14,299 bases of DNA, taken from assembly GCA_036274645.1 (NCBI GenBank), contig DASUFH010000174.1, positions 1-14,299 on the forward strand, in the 5' to 3' direction. This stretch comes from DASUFH01 sp036274645 (lineage in GTDB: Bacteria; Acidobacteriota; Terriglobia; 20CM-2-55-15). This document shows positions 6,378-13,146 of the stretch, piece after piece. Under the pieces are notes generated by a model, which saw only the letters and a program-made list of their open reading frames with translations, ran no database searches and was not told where the DNA came from. Within the stretch, counting starts at the first letter, position 1; every line of letters begins with the position of its first letter. Made by a program: the position numbers and the translations under genes.

Positions 6378-7622
6378 CTAATAAGGGATCGTGACCGGCC
6401 GCTCGTCCCGTGGATCGGCCCACCGTTCATTCGGAACAGTGGGCGTCCAACCGGGACGCCCGGGGTCGGAATCGTAAGGGTAGTTTCCTAACCTCTTGTA
6501 CAGTTCGCTGTATTCCCGCAGCTTCTCGCGATCGAGCTTGACACCCAATCCGGGCTGGTCGGGCACACGAATCGCGCCGTCTTCGTAGCGCATCGGCCCG
6601 CCTTCAATGATGTCGTCGGTCAACTGATGATAGTGCGCGTCCGCGGCAAATGACAGGTTCGGCAACACCGCCCCCAGATGCAGCATCGTCGCCAGCTGGA
6701 TTCCAAGCTCGCCGCTGGAATGCACCGCCACGCCCAGTTGGAAGGTTTCGCACACCGCGCCCGCCTTGACCGCGGACCGGATGCCGCCCCAGAACGTGGT
6801 ATCGAGCAGGATCACGTCGACCGCCGGCTGCAACACGTTCGCCGCCAGTTGCTCAAAATTGACGACCACCGTGTTCGTGGCCAGCGGAATCCTCAGCATC
6901 TGACGCGTCCTCCGCATTCCATTGAGCCCGAACACCGGATCCTCCAGATAGTCGTTGGGCAGGTCTTCGATCGCCTGACCGAAACGAATGCCCTGTTCGA
7001 CCGACCAGACCGCGTTGGGATCGAACCGAAGGGAATCGCCGGGCAGCGCGGCGGCAAGAGCCCGATAGGCTTCCAGTTCGAAGTCCGGATGAAAAACTCC
7101 CCCCTTGAGCTTGTGCGACGTGAACCCGAAGCGACGTTTGAGATCGCGCGCATGCCCAACCAGTTGATCGATCGTGCGGACCTCCCCCTTGCCGGTTTTC
7201 GGATTGGGATATCGGAAGAAACAATACGACGCGAACCGCACGCGGTCGCGCAGCCGTCCCCCCAGAATCTCCGAGACCGGTGCGCCCCAGGCCTGTCCAA
7301 TGAGATCCAGACAGGCGAATTCCAGCGCCGCGAGTATTTGCGTGCGGTTGTTGTAGAGCGACGCCGTAGGATTGGCGATGAGGAATCGCATCTCTTCCAG
7401 GCGGGCCGGATCGTGCCCCACCAGATAAGACTTCATCGCCCTGAACGTCGCCTCGGCCGACTCACCGCCGCCGCCCATCTCACCCAGACCGATCAGTCCG
7501 TTGTCGGCCTCCACCTCAACGATGGTGCGCACGAACCGTCCCCAGTGGCAGCCATTGGCGTGCCGCAGAGGCGCTTCAAGGGGAACAGTCACGGTCGTGG
7601 CCCGAATATCGCGGATCTTCAT
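6378..7622 (-). CDS. Enolase-superfamily dehydratase, glucarate-dehydratase-like
   Basis: Predicted cytoplasmic Mg2+-dependent acid-sugar dehydratase; 414 aa. It carries the full set of residues known in the glucarate dehydratase subgroup: the KxK pair Lys171/Lys173 (HKLKGG), metal ligands Asp201 (RFDPNA), Glu227 (YLEDPV) and Asn250 (PLATNTVV), and the Asp274 (LLDTTFW)/His301 (VAVHSSGE) dyad. Asn as third ligand, rather than Glu or Asp, is the subgroup hallmark. The C-terminal tail (NYPYDSDPGRPGWTP, then RWADP) is distinctive and may mark a separate clade with a different acid sugar. The start is the ATG at 7622 (MKIRDIRATTV), where the capping domain normally begins. There is no Shine-Dalgarno, and a TTG at 7664 is the weaker alternative. 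It is the first gene of the enolase-SDR-GH3 unit and is preceded by a candidate promoter and direct repeat. Confidence 0.9.
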   Translation of the reverse strand: MKIRDIRATTVTVPLEAPLRHANGCHWGRFVRTIVEVEADNGLIGLGEMGGGGESAEATFRAMKSYLVGHDPARLEEMRFLIANPTASLYNNRTQILAALEFACLDLIGQAWGAPVSEILGGRLRDRVRFASYCFFRYPNPKTGKGEVRTIDQLVGHARDLKRRFGFTSHKLKGGVFHPDFELEAYRALAAALPGDSLRFDPNAVWSVEQGIRFGQAIEDLPNDYLEDPVFGLNGMRRTRQMLRIPLATNTVVVNFEQLAANVLQPAVDVILLDTTFWGGIRSAVKAGAVCETFQLGVAVHSSGELGIQLATMLHLGAVLPNLSFAADAHYHQLTDDIIEGGPMRYEDGAIRVPDQPGLGVKLDREKLREYSELYKRLGNYPYDSDPGRPGWTPTVPNERWADPRDERPVTIPY

Positions 7623-7635
7623 ATGAGCGGGCCAA

Positions 7636-7664
7636 AGGATAGCCAATCGGGAGTAGCGCCGCAA
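7636..7664 (-). promoter_or_regulatory. Candidate promoter of the enolase-SDR-GH3 unit
   Basis: On the minus strand, TTGCGG (7664-7659) and TATCCT (7641-7636) are 17 bp apart. Transcription would begin about 7 nt before the ATG at 7622, giving an almost leaderless mRNA. That fits the absence of a Shine-Dalgarno there. Both boxes are imperfect. Confidence 0.4.
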
Positions 7665-7690
7665 TGATCAGACAATTTCATGATCAGACA
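7664..7690. promoter_or_regulatory. 11-bp direct repeat, candidate operator
   Basis: ATGATCAGACA occurs at 7664-7674 and again at 7680-7690, a 16-bp repeat period, each copy containing the palindrome TGATCA. The copies lie immediately upstream of the candidate -35 box of the sugar unit, a usual place for an activator or repressor site. No regulator gene is in the window. Confidence 0.45.
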
Positions 7691-7715
7691 CGACGATTCT
7701 CAGCCGCAGCGCCGT

Positions 7716-8468
7716 TCAGGTTCGCGGCAGAGGAAGAGTGGAGAGTTCCAGTCGCAGTTCCCTGTAAAGGTCGCGGACCCAGGGCGCGGGGACACGAAAT
7801 CCCTGTGGAAGGCTGCTCCTGCGAAAATCGACCGGACTCACGATCACCCGCGCGCCTTGCCAGCCCGCATCCGCGGCAAGCACGAAGAGTTCCTCGGCGA
7901 CGGCGTCACCCATTGCCAGACAACCGATCGACACGGTGTCGCCATGAATCATGATGTCGCCGCCGAGATCGGTCCGGCCCTCGTCGTTGGCGTGACGTCG
8001 GTCGTCTTCGTTGGGGTAATTCAGTCTCAGGGACAGATGAAACTGGCTGTTGGGATTCAGCGACTCGATCTCATAAACGCCTTCCGGAACCTGCCGATCG
8101 CCTTCCTGCAGTTTCGGTCCCAGACGGCCGCTCGCCGCCAGAACCGGATAACGCCGAACGAAGGTCAGCTTCTGAGATGGACCAGCGGCAAAGAGATGGA
8201 GTTCTTCTTCCCGCTTGAATGCCGCCAGCACAAATCGCTCTGGAGGATAGGAAACTCCGGCGCTTCGAAAGAACGGACCGAGACGGGCGCGCGCGGCAGG
8301 ACCGTAGCTCGCAACGCGATCGCCAACCGTGGCGCGCTCGGGAACGTTCAACCGGATCCGGTCGAAAAGCGGCGAACGGATGAGAATCGCGACAACGGCC
8401 ACGCCCGCCACCACCGCGCCTATCAGCACGAACAACCGGCAGTTCCTCGTGAAGGGCTTCATGACCAT
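7716..8468 (-). CDS. YafK/DpaA-type L,D-transpeptidase-fold (YkuD) protein
   Basis: Predicted envelope enzyme acting on peptidoglycan peptide stems; 250 aa from the ATG at 8468. After a short basic N-terminus, one hydrophobic segment (about 12-30) is a signal anchor or signal peptide. The YkuD domain follows. GPKLQEGDRQVPEGVY (117-132) and the later LNYPNEDDRRHA resemble E. coli YafK, and the active site IMIHGDTVSIGC places His175 and Cys183 at the expected 8-residue spacing. In E. coli, YafK (DpaA) releases Braun lipoprotein from peptidoglycan. Whether this organism has such a substrate is unknown, so cross-linking or anchoring activity is also possible. ATG 8462 or GTG 8537 are alternative starts and none has a clear Shine-Dalgarno. 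It is on the same strand as the sugar unit, 93 bp upstream of it, and divergent from the M20 gene. Confidence 0.9.
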   Translation of the reverse strand: MVMKPFTRNCRLFVLIGAVVAGVAVVAILIRSPLFDRIRLNVPERATVGDRVASYGPAARARLGPFFRSAGVSYPPERFVLAAFKREEELHLFAAGPSQKLTFVRRYPVLAASGRLGPKLQEGDRQVPEGVYEIESLNPNSQFHLSLRLNYPNEDDRRHANDEGRTDLGGDIMIHGDTVSIGCLAMGDAVAEELFVLAADAGWQGARVIVSPVDFRRSSLPQGFRVPAPWVRDLYRELRLELSTLPLPRT

Positions 8469-8814
8469 CGACAGACTAACGCCGCTACGGATGGGTTGGG
8501 CATAAAAAATCAGCGGCTGTCGCCCAGGAAACGACACTCCCGCCGCTTCCCCGTTGTCCGCTGTGCGCTGGATGTTGTTCGATGTTTATTGGATTTGATT
8601 AAACCGCCCAATGACCCAATGGCTTACTGGTCAATTCGGATCAGTGGGTCAATGGGCCAGTGGGTCAATGGGTCAATGGGTCAGTCCGCCAGGTCCATTA
8701 GGCATCGGACAACAACTCAACTCACAACGCACAATTGGGAAACCAAGGCGCAGGCGCGGCGGATAGAGCCGTAAACATGGCGCCCGATAGCAGATCGTGT
8801 CAGAATTTTGCGCC
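8469..8814. other. Divergent intergenic spacer, no gene seen
   Basis: 346 bp lie between the YkuD gene and the M20 gene. A relatively AT-rich stretch lies at about 8570-8605, then the 8-bp repeat array (8606-8689), then ordinary GC-rich DNA up to the M20 start. Promoters for both flanking genes should be here, but no -35/-10 pair was convincing on either strand, and no open frame with coding character was found. Confidence 0.6.
8606..8689. repeat. 8-bp tandem repeat array with inverted copies
   Basis: Five units of the form CARTGGGY run head to tail from 8642 to 8681, with a degenerate sixth to 8689. Two units in the opposite orientation lie at 8606-8621 (GCCCAATG ACCCAATG) and match the reverse complement of 8642-8657 at 14 of 16 positions, across a 20-bp gap. 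The array could form a cruciform or vary in unit number by slippage. Its function is unknown. Confidence 0.8.
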
Positions 8815-10209
8815 ATGCGGATTTCGCTGACAGCGCTCGCGGCTCTCGTGTTGCTCGCCGTCCCTCTTGGCGTCGAACCGGCGGTGGCGCGAGTACAGAA
8901 GGAAGACGCGCTGGCGCGGGAAATCTTCCGTGAACTGATCGAAATCAATACGACGGAATCTTCGGGCAATACGACAACGGCAGCCGAAGCCGTGGCCGCA
9001 CGATTGAAGAACGCGGGGTTCCCCGAATCGGATGTTCAGGTACTCGCGCCGAGTCCGCGCAAGGGAAACCTCGTGGCGCGATACCGGGGTAATGGGCGGC
9101 AACGCCCCCTTTTGCTCCTGGCGCATCTGGACGTCGTGGAGGCCCTGCGCGAAGACTGGACAACGGATCCGTTCGCCCTGGTGGAGCGCGCCGGCTTTTT
9201 CTACGGCCGTGGAGCGATCGATGACAAAGCCATGGCCGCAATCTGGACGGCCACGTTCATCCGGTTGCGCGGCGAGGGTTACACCCCGGACCGCGATCTG
9301 ATCCTTGCGCTCACCGCCGATGAAGAAGGCGGACCGGAGAATGGCGTGAAGTGGCTGCTGGAAAATCACCGTGAACTGATCGACGCGGAATGGTGCCTGA
9401 ATGAAGGCGGCGGCAGCCAGAGCCGCGACGGCCGGCCGGTGTTCCATGCGGTTCAGATGGCGGAAAAGACCTACCAGAACTTCCTGCTCGAAACCCGTAG
9501 TCCCGGCGGCCACAGTTCCCGCCCCTCCCGGGACAACGCCATTTACCGCCTCGCCGCGGGACTGACGCGTCTGGAGAAGTTCGAATTTCCGATCCGTCTG
9601 ACCGAAGTCACCACAACCTATTACCGCCGGATGGCAGACCTCCAGATCGGCCAACCGGCGGCGGACATGCGGGCGATCGCCACTGGAAAGGCGGACAAAA
9701 ACGCCGTTGCGCGAATCACCGCGTCTCCTTACGACAACGCCCTGCTCCGCACCACCTGCGTGGCCACCCGCCTCGACGCAGGACACGCGGACAACGCGTT
9801 GCCCCAGGCCGCGCGCGCCCTGGTGAACTGCCGCATCCTGCCGGGCGAGTCGGCTGACGCGACGAAAAAAGCCATTGTCCGCGCCCTGCAGGATGACCGC
9901 ATTTCCATTACGGCCGTCGGCGCCGCCCAGGCCAACATCGCGTCCCCGGTGACTCCCGCGATCCTGGAAACGATCGAGCGAGTCACTGAAACGATGTGGC
10001 CGGGCACGCCCGTGATTCCCACCATGTCGACCGGAGCAACAGACGGCATGTATCTGCGGCTGGCGGGCATTCCGACCTATGGCGTTCCGGGACTCTTCAG
10101 CGATCCGAACGACAACCGCGCGCACGGCATGGACGAACGAATCGGCGTCCGGGAGTTTTACGATGGGCGCGAATTTCTGTACCGGCTCGTCAGGGCGATG
10201 TCATCGTGA
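8815..10209 (+). CDS. Exported M20-family metallopeptidase
   Basis: Predicted di-zinc exopeptidase or dipeptidase outside the cytoplasm; 464 aa. Signal peptide 1 to about 25 (MRISLTALAALVLLAVPLGV, cleavage near AVA-25). The M20 metal site is complete: His104 and Asp106 (LLAHLDVVEA), bridging Asp136 (GRGAIDDKAM), general base Glu170 and ligand Glu171 (ADEEGG), Glu197 (NEGGG) and His437 (AHGMDERI). The dimerisation (lid) domain is inserted at about 212-330 and begins with the conserved pattern ending in SPGGHSS. The ATG at 8815 is chosen because the signal peptide starts there; GTG 8797 would add six residues, and neither has a good Shine-Dalgarno. It is the first gene of a plus-strand unit: its stop TGA overlaps the GTG of the next gene. 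Length and motifs are normal for the family; the substrate is not predictable. Confidence 0.94.
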   Translation: MRISLTALAALVLLAVPLGVEPAVARVQKEDALAREIFRELIEINTTESSGNTTTAAEAVAARLKNAGFPESDVQVLAPSPRKGNLVARYRGNGRQRPLLLLAHLDVVEALREDWTTDPFALVERAGFFYGRGAIDDKAMAAIWTATFIRLRGEGYTPDRDLILALTADEEGGPENGVKWLLENHRELIDAEWCLNEGGGSQSRDGRPVFHAVQMAEKTYQNFLLETRSPGGHSSRPSRDNAIYRLAAGLTRLEKFEFPIRLTEVTTTYYRRMADLQIGQPAADMRAIATGKADKNAVARITASPYDNALLRTTCVATRLDAGHADNALPQAARALVNCRILPGESADATKKAIVRALQDDRISITAVGAAQANIASPVTPAILETIERVTETMWPGTPVIPTMSTGATDGMYLRLAGIPTYGVPGLFSDPNDNRAHGMDERIGVREFYDGREFLYRLVRAMSS

Positions 10210-10637
10210 TTGTCATTACGCTGGAGGACGGGCAAATCGAGATCCCCGAGGACGCAATCACGTTCACGGCCTCACGCAGCGGCGGCCCCGGCGGACAGAA
10301 CGTGAACAAGGTCTCGAGCCGGGTCACGCTCGAGTTTGATGTGCGGCAATCCAGCGCCGTCACGGAGGATCAGCGCCGGCGCATCCTGACCAGGCTGGCG
10401 ACGCGGATCAACCGGGAAGGCGTGCTGCGCGTGGTGTCCCAGCGGACGCGCAGCCAGGAGCTCAATCGCAACGACGCGCTGGGCCGCTTCGTCGAACTCG
10501 TTCAGTCGGCGCTCAAGACCGAGCGCGCCCGTGTTCCCACACGCATTCCGCGCGCCGTGCGGGAGCGGCGCCTGGAATCCAAGAAAAAGAGAGGCGAAAC
10601 CAAGCGACTGCGGCGATCGGGGATGGAGAACTCATGA
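10206..10637 (+). CDS. arfB: ArfB-type peptidyl-tRNA hydrolase (ribosome rescue)
   Basis: Codon-independent release factor homologue that hydrolyses peptidyl-tRNA on stalled ribosomes; cytoplasmic, 143 aa (E. coli ArfB has 140). The GGQ catalytic motif lies at 29-31 in SGGPGGQNVNK, followed by conserved QRTRSQELNR (about 73-82). A basic tail (about 105-143, RRLESKKKRGETKRLRR) of the kind ArfB inserts into the empty mRNA channel comes last. Its presence, and the absence of a codon-recognition domain, distinguish it from RF1/RF2. The start is the GTG at 10206: it yields MIVI, the same first residues as E. coli ArfB, and overlaps the M20 stop codon in GTGA. Longer in-frame starts lie wholly inside M20. 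The stop overlaps the M61 start in ATGA. Translational coupling on both sides is therefore likely. Confidence 0.95.
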   Translation: MIVITLEDGQIEIPEDAITFTASRSGGPGGQNVNKVSSRVTLEFDVRQSSAVTEDQRRRILTRLATRINREGVLRVVSQRTRSQELNRNDALGRFVELVQSALKTERARVPTRIPRAVRERRLESKKKRGETKRLRRSGMENS

Positions 10638-12583
10638 ACAATGCCGTACCTTTCATCCGGAGGCGCTCGACCACGGCCTGTCTGGCCGTGGCTGTCGCCG
10701 GGCTCGTTGTCTTTGCGGGCCTGGCAGGCCTGGGACAACAGACTCCGCCCGCCAAACAGCCCGCCGTTCCGCCGGCGCAAACGGCCAATCCGCCGGCGCC
10801 GTTCAAACGCATTGCGTACCGCCTCTCCATGCCTCAGCCGGCGTCCCATCTTTTTCATGTGTCGATCGATGTCGAAGTTCCGGCCGGCGCCGCGCCGGCA
10901 ACCGTGGACTTTCAGATGCCGCGCTGGCAGCCTGGCCGCTATTCCATCGGTGATTTTGCGGCCAACGTGCAGGAGTTTTCCGCGCGCGCCGGCGCCTCTC
11001 CCCTCGCGTTTGCCAAGGCCGACGATCAGACCTGGCGCGTCTCCACCCGCGGAGCGCGCGCGTTCAACGTGACCTACAAGGTATTCGGCAACGATCTTTC
11101 CGGCACATTCGCGCAACTCGACGTCACGCACGCCTCCTACACCGGCGGTGAGTTGTTCATGTACGTCCCGAACCACAAACAGGACTCCGTGGAACTTCAT
11201 GTCGATGCGCCTCCCGGATGGCGCGTGGTCAACGGACGCACCGAAACGCCCGATCAGCGCGACTGGAAATATCCCAACTACGAAATCCTGATCGACAATC
11301 CGACCGAGGTCGGACCGAACTGGACCCTCGACACGTTCAGAGTCGACGGAAAGAACTACCGCGTCGTCGTGCATTCCAGAGCCGGCGAAGGCGGGCGGCG
11401 CGCCGAACTGGTTCGCAACCTCGAAAAGATCGTTCACGCGGAAGTGGCAATGTGGGGCCCGCCGGAATTCGAGACCTATACGTTCATGATTCACTACGCG
11501 GCCGACAACGACTCATGGGACGGCATGGAACATCTCGTCTCCACCCAGATCATTCTTCCCGGCGCGCTGGCCGATTCCGGAGCGCTCGACAACACCCTGG
11601 AAACCGCCGCCCACGAATTCTTCCATGTGTGGAACGTGAAGCGGCTGCGACCGGTTGAATTCGGCCCCTGGGACTGGACCCGGCCGGCGCAGACCCGAAG
11701 CCTGTGGATCGCCGAAGGCCTGACCAACTACTACGGACATGTGATGCTGCAACGGGCCGGAATCTGGGGCGAGGAGCGGCTGCTGGACGAACTGAGCGTC
11801 ATCATCTCCAATGTCGAAAACGCGCCGGGAAGCAAACTCATGAGCCCCGTGGACGCGTCGCTGGCCGCGCCCTTCATCGACGCGGCTGTCCATCGGCAGC
11901 GGACCAACCTCGACAATACGTCGATCACCTATTACTACCGCGGCGAGATCGTGGGATTGGTCCTGGATCTGCTCATCCGGGGAAAATCCGGCGGCAAGCG
12001 GTCGCTCGATGATGTGCTCAAACGCATGTACGACGAGTTTTACGTCAAGAGCCCCAATGCCACCTACTACCTCAAAGGCCGCGGCTACACGGACGAAGAT
12101 TTCGTCCGCGTCCTGTCCGCGGTCGCCGGCGAGGACATGAAGGGCTTTTACGACCGTCATATTCGCGGCGTGGAACCGCTGCCTTTCAACGAGGCGCTCC
12201 GCTACGTCGGGCTTCAACTCGTCAAAACTCCCGGCCGCGGCGGTTTCACCGGAGGCATTGTGCTCGACTCCGAAGACCGGCAGTCGCTTCGCCTGGGACT
12301 CATCCACAACAACTCTCCCGCCGAACGCGCCGGACTCCAGCAGGGCGACGTCATTACGTCCATTGGCGGCGTGAGCGTGGGAAGAAGCGCCTGGCGCGCC
12401 GCGCTGAACCGCTACCGGCCCGGCGACCGCGCGCCTATCGAAGTTCAGCGATTCCGCCAGACCGTTCAGGTAACCATGGAGATCGGCGAACCGGAGGACT
12501 TCGACTACTCGATTGAAAGCCTCCCGAATCCCAGTTCCGACGCGCGAGCGCTCCGCGCCGCCTGGCTCTCCGGACAACGCTAA
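10634..12583 (+). CDS. Exported M61-family metallopeptidase with C-terminal PDZ domain
   Basis: Predicted zinc aminopeptidase of the glycyl-aminopeptidase family outside the cytoplasm; 649 aa. Domains: basic n-region with hydrophobic signal segment (about 12-35); Pro/Ala/Gln-rich linker (36-57); beta-rich N-terminal domain (about 58-250); catalytic domain with GMEHLVST (297-304), zinc motif HEFFH (His327, Glu328, His331) and third ligand Glu361 in IAEGLTNYY; PDZ domain (about 536-618) containing SPAERAGLQQGDVITSIGG. The order and length are usual for bacterial M61 proteins. It starts in an ATGA overlap with the ArfB stop and ends 2 nt before the DinB-like gene. The PDZ domain probably binds substrate C-termini or a partner. 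No Cys lipobox of standard form is seen, so a soluble periplasmic or secreted protein is favoured. Confidence 0.95.
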   Translation: MNNAVPFIRRRSTTACLAVAVAGLVVFAGLAGLGQQTPPAKQPAVPPAQTANPPAPFKRIAYRLSMPQPASHLFHVSIDVEVPAGAAPATVDFQMPRWQPGRYSIGDFAANVQEFSARAGASPLAFAKADDQTWRVSTRGARAFNVTYKVFGNDLSGTFAQLDVTHASYTGGELFMYVPNHKQDSVELHVDAPPGWRVVNGRTETPDQRDWKYPNYEILIDNPTEVGPNWTLDTFRVDGKNYRVVVHSRAGEGGRRAELVRNLEKIVHAEVAMWGPPEFETYTFMIHYAADNDSWDGMEHLVSTQIILPGALADSGALDNTLETAAHEFFHVWNVKRLRPVEFGPWDWTRPAQTRSLWIAEGLTNYYGHVMLQRAGIWGEERLLDELSVIISNVENAPGSKLMSPVDASLAAPFIDAAVHRQRTNLDNTSITYYYRGEIVGLVLDLLIRGKSGGKRSLDDVLKRMYDEFYVKSPNATYYLKGRGYTDEDFVRVLSAVAGEDMKGFYDRHIRGVEPLPFNEALRYVGLQLVKTPGRGGFTGGIVLDSEDRQSLRLGLIHNNSPAERAGLQQGDVITSIGGVSVGRSAWRAALNRYRPGDRAPIEVQRFRQTVQVTMEIGEPEDFDYSIESLPNPSSDARALRAAWLSGQR

Positions 12584-12585
12584 GC

Positions 12586-13053
12586 ATGCTGGAACAACTG
12601 CTCGAAGCCTGGCGGACGAATCACCGCATCAGCCTGTTCCTGATCGATCGCATCAGCGATGAGGGGATGAAGCGCACGCTTTCCAAACGGGGCGGGCGGA
12701 ACGTCGTACGGCAATTCGCGCACCTGCACAACGTGCGGGTGTGGCATCTGGAAGCGCGGGCCAAGGACCTGGCGAAGGGACTATACAAGTTCGAAACGGA
12801 CGAGGAGCCGGACAAGTCGAAGCTGAAGGAATGCCTGACTGCTTCCGCCGACAGGATCGAGACGTTCTTCGCGGAATGCGCGGCCGGCGCGCCGAAGCGG
12901 CGTCCGTTCAAGAAAGGAATCGTCTCGACGTTGGGCTATTTCATCGCCCATGAGAGCCATCACAGAGGCAGCATTCTGCTCACCCTGAAGGAATGCGGGC
13001 ACAAGGTGGATCAGGAGACCGCTTACGCGATCTGGGATTGGGACCGGATGTGA
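12586..13053 (+). CDS. DinB-like four-helix metal-binding protein
   Basis: 155 aa, cytoplasmic (no signal peptide). It belongs to the DinB/YfiT-like four-helix bundle superfamily, many members of which bind a divalent metal with three His; activities known in the superfamily include thiol-dependent transferases. Candidate ligands are His48 (or His46) in QFAHLHNVRVWH, and His122 and His126 in AHESHHRGSI, which is the family's most conserved segment. The last 20 residues (ETAYAIWDWDRM) are aromatic-rich. It starts 2 nt after the M61 stop and is the last gene of the plus-strand unit. No obvious functional link to the peptidases can be read from sequence. The Lys/Arg/Glu-rich middle (about 55-110) is typical for the superfamily. 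The exact reaction is not assignable. Confidence 0.88.
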   Translation: MLEQLLEAWRTNHRISLFLIDRISDEGMKRTLSKRGGRNVVRQFAHLHNVRVWHLEARAKDLAKGLYKFETDEEPDKSKLKECLTASADRIETFFAECAAGAPKRRPFKKGIVSTLGYFIAHESHHRGSILLTLKECGHKVDQETAYAIWDWDRM

Positions 13054-13073
13054 GGGAAATGTTCAGAGTCTGT

Positions 13074-13100
13074 CCTCTCCCGCGCGTAGCGCGGGAGAGG
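13074..13100. repeat. Perfect 12-bp inverted repeat at a convergent gene junction
   Basis: CCTCTCCCGCGC and its exact reverse complement flank the loop GTA. A direct repeat of GCGAGCG follows (within 13105-13121). No T-run follows on either strand, so it is not a classical intrinsic terminator, but the hairpin lies between the stops of the genes ending at 13053 (+) and 13147 (-) and could protect or end both mRNAs. Its look suggests a dispersed REP-like element. Confidence 0.75.
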
Positions 13101-13146
13101 AGGGAGCGAGCGTAGCGAGCGACAGGTGAGGGCAAACAGTCAAGGT

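Noticed and set aside
8642..8689. Possible CRISPR array
   Set aside because: The units are 8 bp, directly abutting, with no unique spacers and no cas genes nearby.
8800..10125. 441-codon minus-strand open frame opposite the M20 gene
   Set aside because: The plus-strand frame has every M20 metal ligand; the antisense frame is a high-GC shadow.
10931..12583. GMEH instead of GAMEN in the M61 peptidase, suspected loss of function
   Set aside because: GAMEN is an M1-family motif. M61 proteins normally have a GxEH-type sequence here, and the HExxH and Glu ligands are intact.
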